From the NCBI GenBank assembly GCA_964427915.1, contig CAYRWA010000030.1:14051-78050 (forward strand): DNA of 64,000 bases, in the 5' to 3' direction. Made by a program: the position numbers and the translations under genes. The stretch's first letter is position 1; every line of letters begins with the position of its first letter. Source of the DNA: JAGLCW01 sp964427915. GTDB taxonomy: Bacteria > Caldisericota > Caldisericia > UBA6126. Of this stretch, positions 62,601-64,000 are shown piece after piece. The notes under the pieces were generated by a model. It was not told the DNA's origin. It saw nothing but the letters and a program-made list of their open reading frames with translations, and did not search any database.

Positions 62601-64000
62601 GGATACCGCTACCCTCTCGGGTTTTGGTATCGATATGATGGATCCGGGCAGTATATGACATGTTACTATCCGTGGGACTTAATGATGCTCAAAAATACCT
62701 GGATCATCCCTATGTCTGGCCAATGGCATATTCCAACGCAAGGAAGATACTATCCTTACTACTATAGAACAATACCCGGATATGGCGTATATTACCGTAA
62801 AACAGAGGAAAGCTTACGAATTGTTTGGCGTGTAATGACAAATCCATTCAAAGCAAACAATTACCAGTTTAACTATGACATACGATCCTATGGTGACTAT
62901 ACAACACCTACGCAACGCGCTAATGTTGCTAACTGGACTTCTGAGTTTGAACTTGTTCTTACTCGTGGCGGTACTATCATATTCAACTATTCCGATCGCA
63001 ACCAAGGGCAGGCAGGTATCAATGTACCTGCCAATATGTACCTTCGTAATGGCGATGTTTTACGAAATGGTAAGTTTTTTGATGATTTTGATGTCGATAG
63101 TTCCGAAATAGTTACTGATCCAAATGTCGGCTGTTCTTACGAAACCGTCCCCTATATTCCCATTATTGGTGTATCCGATTTTTATGCTCAAGTAGCACAA
63201 GTAGCTCCCTGGAGCTATGGCGGATCCACTCCTATGAACTCAGCTGACTGGCTTAATGGCAAAAGCATGATTTGGGGACCGCCCGAACCACCCGATGAAG
63301 ACTTATACAACGAAAAAGTCTTTACAGAGTTTGGCTACATTGATAAAGACAATCCCGTATTTGAATTCCAGTATACTCCTTACCGCGGCTCCTGTAACGA
63401 TGGATTCCATGGCATGGACGGATTTTACGCTGGTACCAGCCTTTTCAATCAGCTTCAAATAAAAGCGTATGCCGACCTTGGCGGGGTCTCTGCTATTACC
63501 CCCTGGGATACCGATTATTCCGGTAGTTTCGCAACCAACTACAAAGATCCTTTCTGGATTCGATCCCTGTTTAATAAAAAAGAATGGCAAGAAAACTATC
63601 GCAAAGTACCTTTCATGATTGATCCTCCTGTGCCCGTAAATGCAATGCCAGGCGATATTGAGAATCAATATGGAAAGAATTTCCCGAGCCTTCGAAATGT
63701 CTACGATTGCTACGATGAACATTTTGTAGATATTGCCCCCGAAGACTTGGTAATACAACCACTTAAGAAATGCATCGATTTAGTTTCTTCCCGTCAACCT
63801 GCTATTCAATATTATGTATATGATGCCGACAACCCCAATGATGTAAACGATCCTGCCAATATACAAATGATGTCTCACACTTGGTTTGCAGGAGATGGTG
63901 GCGATCCAAATTATCTTGGCGAATACGACTATGGCGTAGACCTTCGCGGCCAGAAAGAAAAAGGCACCTATGGCAGGCCCATGATTATGAACTACAATGC
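59670..64000 (+). CDS. Giant secreted surface protein, probably S-layer-like, 3' truncated by window
   Basis: Open from ATG 59670 (ribosome site AAAGGAGAG) to the end of the window without a stop: at least 1443 residues. Signal peptide about 1-20, then a large extracellular region. At least four copies of a module with E.IY and GD.R[L/H]T (around residues 315-355, 400-435, 620-660, 735-767), some starting with calcium-loop-like sequence (DANANGTYDSDEF). A very Tyr-rich stretch lies around 935-1010 (YYPYEYRYDYMSMYGYAYGG). Codons end in C (GAC, TAC, CCC, ATC) more often than in neighbouring genes, as in highly expressed genes. No enzyme motif seen. An S-layer or other abundant surface role is inferred. 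Confidence 0.7.
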   Translation, partial: MRKLLSILVIALFLCGMVPLNSHNMGVTKVSGASMNTPATMAFLDMYPAHSNASGVRLGTVNTPFAYERIAGEVDSRSFQWERKGTNYWGRYSPQDEDNTYLMPYTPRAKDLSGNPEKVEEFGPASSYPKYWAEFYLTIHPEGGLSQEKEKWYIVLDDGGQLWFDPDGSFNDPRYQAKADPQSSRYVPGSNASNPMARIDPVRSNNTQGPYVIDPTHPDYRPRIFFWDRDMALKPGTNRVWQIGWINRPEYIREGGLNDNDTVADGIVKSGDWEVNPLTNWTWDPYQGVPVEPNSYTLSANPFPLTPDDAIYYHDANANGTYDSDEFIYRKVYDPIITPTPPDNAQVEEGDYRLTPTSVVVGNESFSYGVSETFPVKTGAKDIGLELVSFRNFTGHDVRFIDNKIPDGSYNPGEYIYRVHGDHRVIKTGDTRLTNIFVTGNYTAKSLEFTYSEIFADKDILVLTEVLEANGCSGTKYDISVETNIWQGSNPSTTTAVLRSPNGEFAPMASRIQKNTVLDPTGDQFQVPACTFHDVQIDYRSYIGVEIFRDNGHDNNLGKNLSTDDCLLNSLGDEYKQGRVCEEYLGASNGITGIPDAGRQLTQFPDYMLYHDTSFNPVNGFGCGESIYEKAEKQLPPDPRDPDYATYYTVQEGDIRHTPVTIERSGNFIDYQVGTTVMPGDADIDLALFDFWEDVTYIDPDTGATVTERVYKYKFYDEARLNILETADSAQVWVYDEEFQYGETIYEDANNNFLVDEGDTRLTECEISGLHFECGSKIENSVEYFYTTHINHMVRMGQNGNSRFFDIIVRPGELALNVDIDRPLKVEQTSTVRLSLNNMSALKDGQKVWVSVREPKPKNKESDELNKLYDVLLDENGYIGITDDMTNLTPSTGYYYYGNNIQMYQLLWGAGNDGLEINGSVYDRTYITEDGMLALYRGYPNLYANYYPYEYRYDYMSMYGYAYGGRPYPYSNASQYGGYRYPLGFWYRYDGSGQYMTCYYPWDLMMLKNTWIIPMSGQWHIPTQGRYYPYYYRTIPGYGVYYRKTEESLRIVWRVMTNPFKANNYQFNYDIRSYGDYTTPTQRANVANWTSEFELVLTRGGTIIFNYSDRNQGQAGINVPANMYLRNGDVLRNGKFFDDFDVDSSEIVTDPNVGCSYETVPYIPIIGVSDFYAQVAQVAPWSYGGSTPMNSADWLNGKSMIWGPPEPPDEDLYNEKVFTEFGYIDKDNPVFEFQYTPYRGSCNDGFHGMDGFYAGTSLFNQLQIKAYADLGGVSAITPWDTDYSGSFATNYKDPFWIRSLFNKKEWQENYRKVPFMIDPPVPVNAMPGDIENQYGKNFPSLRNVYDCYDEHFVDIAPEDLVIQPLKKCIDLVSSRQPAIQYYVYDADNPNDVNDPANIQMMSHTWFAGDGGDPNYLGEYDYGVDLRGQKEKGTYGRPMIMNYN

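Noticed and set aside
60501..63758. Antisense open frames rich in Ile/Gly within the giant surface gene
   Set aside because: They are shadows of the biased codons on the plus strand and have no ribosome sites or domain patterns.
59670..64000. Surface gene as horizontally acquired because of its codon use
   Set aside because: The shift is toward C-ending codons as in highly expressed native genes, with a strong local ribosome site and no mobile-element signs; transfer cannot be excluded but is not the simplest reading.
1..64000. CRISPR arrays, insertion sequences, prophage or toxin-antitoxin genes
   Set aside because: I looked for regularly spaced short repeats, transposase motifs and small paired genes on both strands and saw none.

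Overview
The window is an AT-rich, densely coded bacterial chromosome segment with almost no intergenic space, many 4-base ATGA stop/start overlaps and clear AGGAGG-type ribosome binding sites. The gene content suggests an anaerobic or fermentative bacterium with an elaborate cell surface: a 2[4Fe-4S] ferredoxin, a membrane pyrophosphatase, ATP-type PEP carboxykinase, the AmrS radical-SAM protein, FolE2, and many secreted beta-propeller proteins carrying copper-amine-oxidase-like 'stalk' domains. Stalk domains are typical of Clostridia-like Firmicutes and some deep-branching or candidate phyla. The Tad pilus locus has no secretin, CpaB or TadD, which would fit a single-membrane envelope. I cannot name the species or phylum. 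There are no phage genes, insertion sequences or CRISPR arrays.

Layout. 1-997: the end of a biotin carboxylase gene (+). 1020-10547 (-): a metabolic operon of transketolase N-subunit, GcvT, aminotransferase, a PTPS-III-type folate bypass enzyme, FolE2, FolP and FolK, followed by a 54-residue membrane protein and a secreted SBBP-propeller/peptidoglycan-binding/lysozyme-like protein. 10671-18680 (+): a TadG-like protein, a periplasmic-binding lipoprotein, a ferredoxin, two M23-type membrane proteins (the second without metal ligands), a bactofilin and a secreted propeller/stalk protein. 18758-24749 (-): hppA, a phosphofructokinase-like gene with damaged motifs, the transketolase C-subunit and ligA. 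24834-24990: tRNA-Val(CAC) and tRNA-Thr(CGT).

25011-35281 (+) is the most distinctive region. A protein with a Ser/Thr kinase, a pseudokinase, one membrane segment and an extracellular stalk domain leads a fully coupled Tad pilus operon (tadZ, tadA, tadB, tadC, tadV and two tadE genes). The operon ends in a gene that fuses a DUF192 domain to the Flp pilin. TadC carries about 290 extra extracytoplasmic residues.

35278-43481 (-): ornithine racemase-like, YihY/BrkB, three tandem M42 aminopeptidases, an NHL/stalk protein and AmrS. 43537-44640 (+): a regulator resembling a hybrid histidine kinase that has lost its phosphotransfer residues. 44645-45989 (-): two TrkA-type proteins. 46098-55181 (+): SIMPL protein, guaA behind a ribosome-site hairpin, a TPR-CofE fusion, recO, pckA, a membrane-anchored cyclophilin and a TPR protein that opens with a C(TTCG)G hairpin. 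55164-56505 (-): a BMP-like lipoprotein and hup. 56659-64000 (+): a secreted PQQ-like propeller, then a very large surface protein running off the end of the window.

Two themes connect the genes. The first is envelope biology: pilus, surface propellers, peptidoglycan-active proteins, bactofilin, and stalk domains on both secreted proteins and a kinase sensor. The second is an unusual core metabolism with a FolB-less folate route, a split transketolase, and a membrane pyrophosphatase beside a PFK-like protein.
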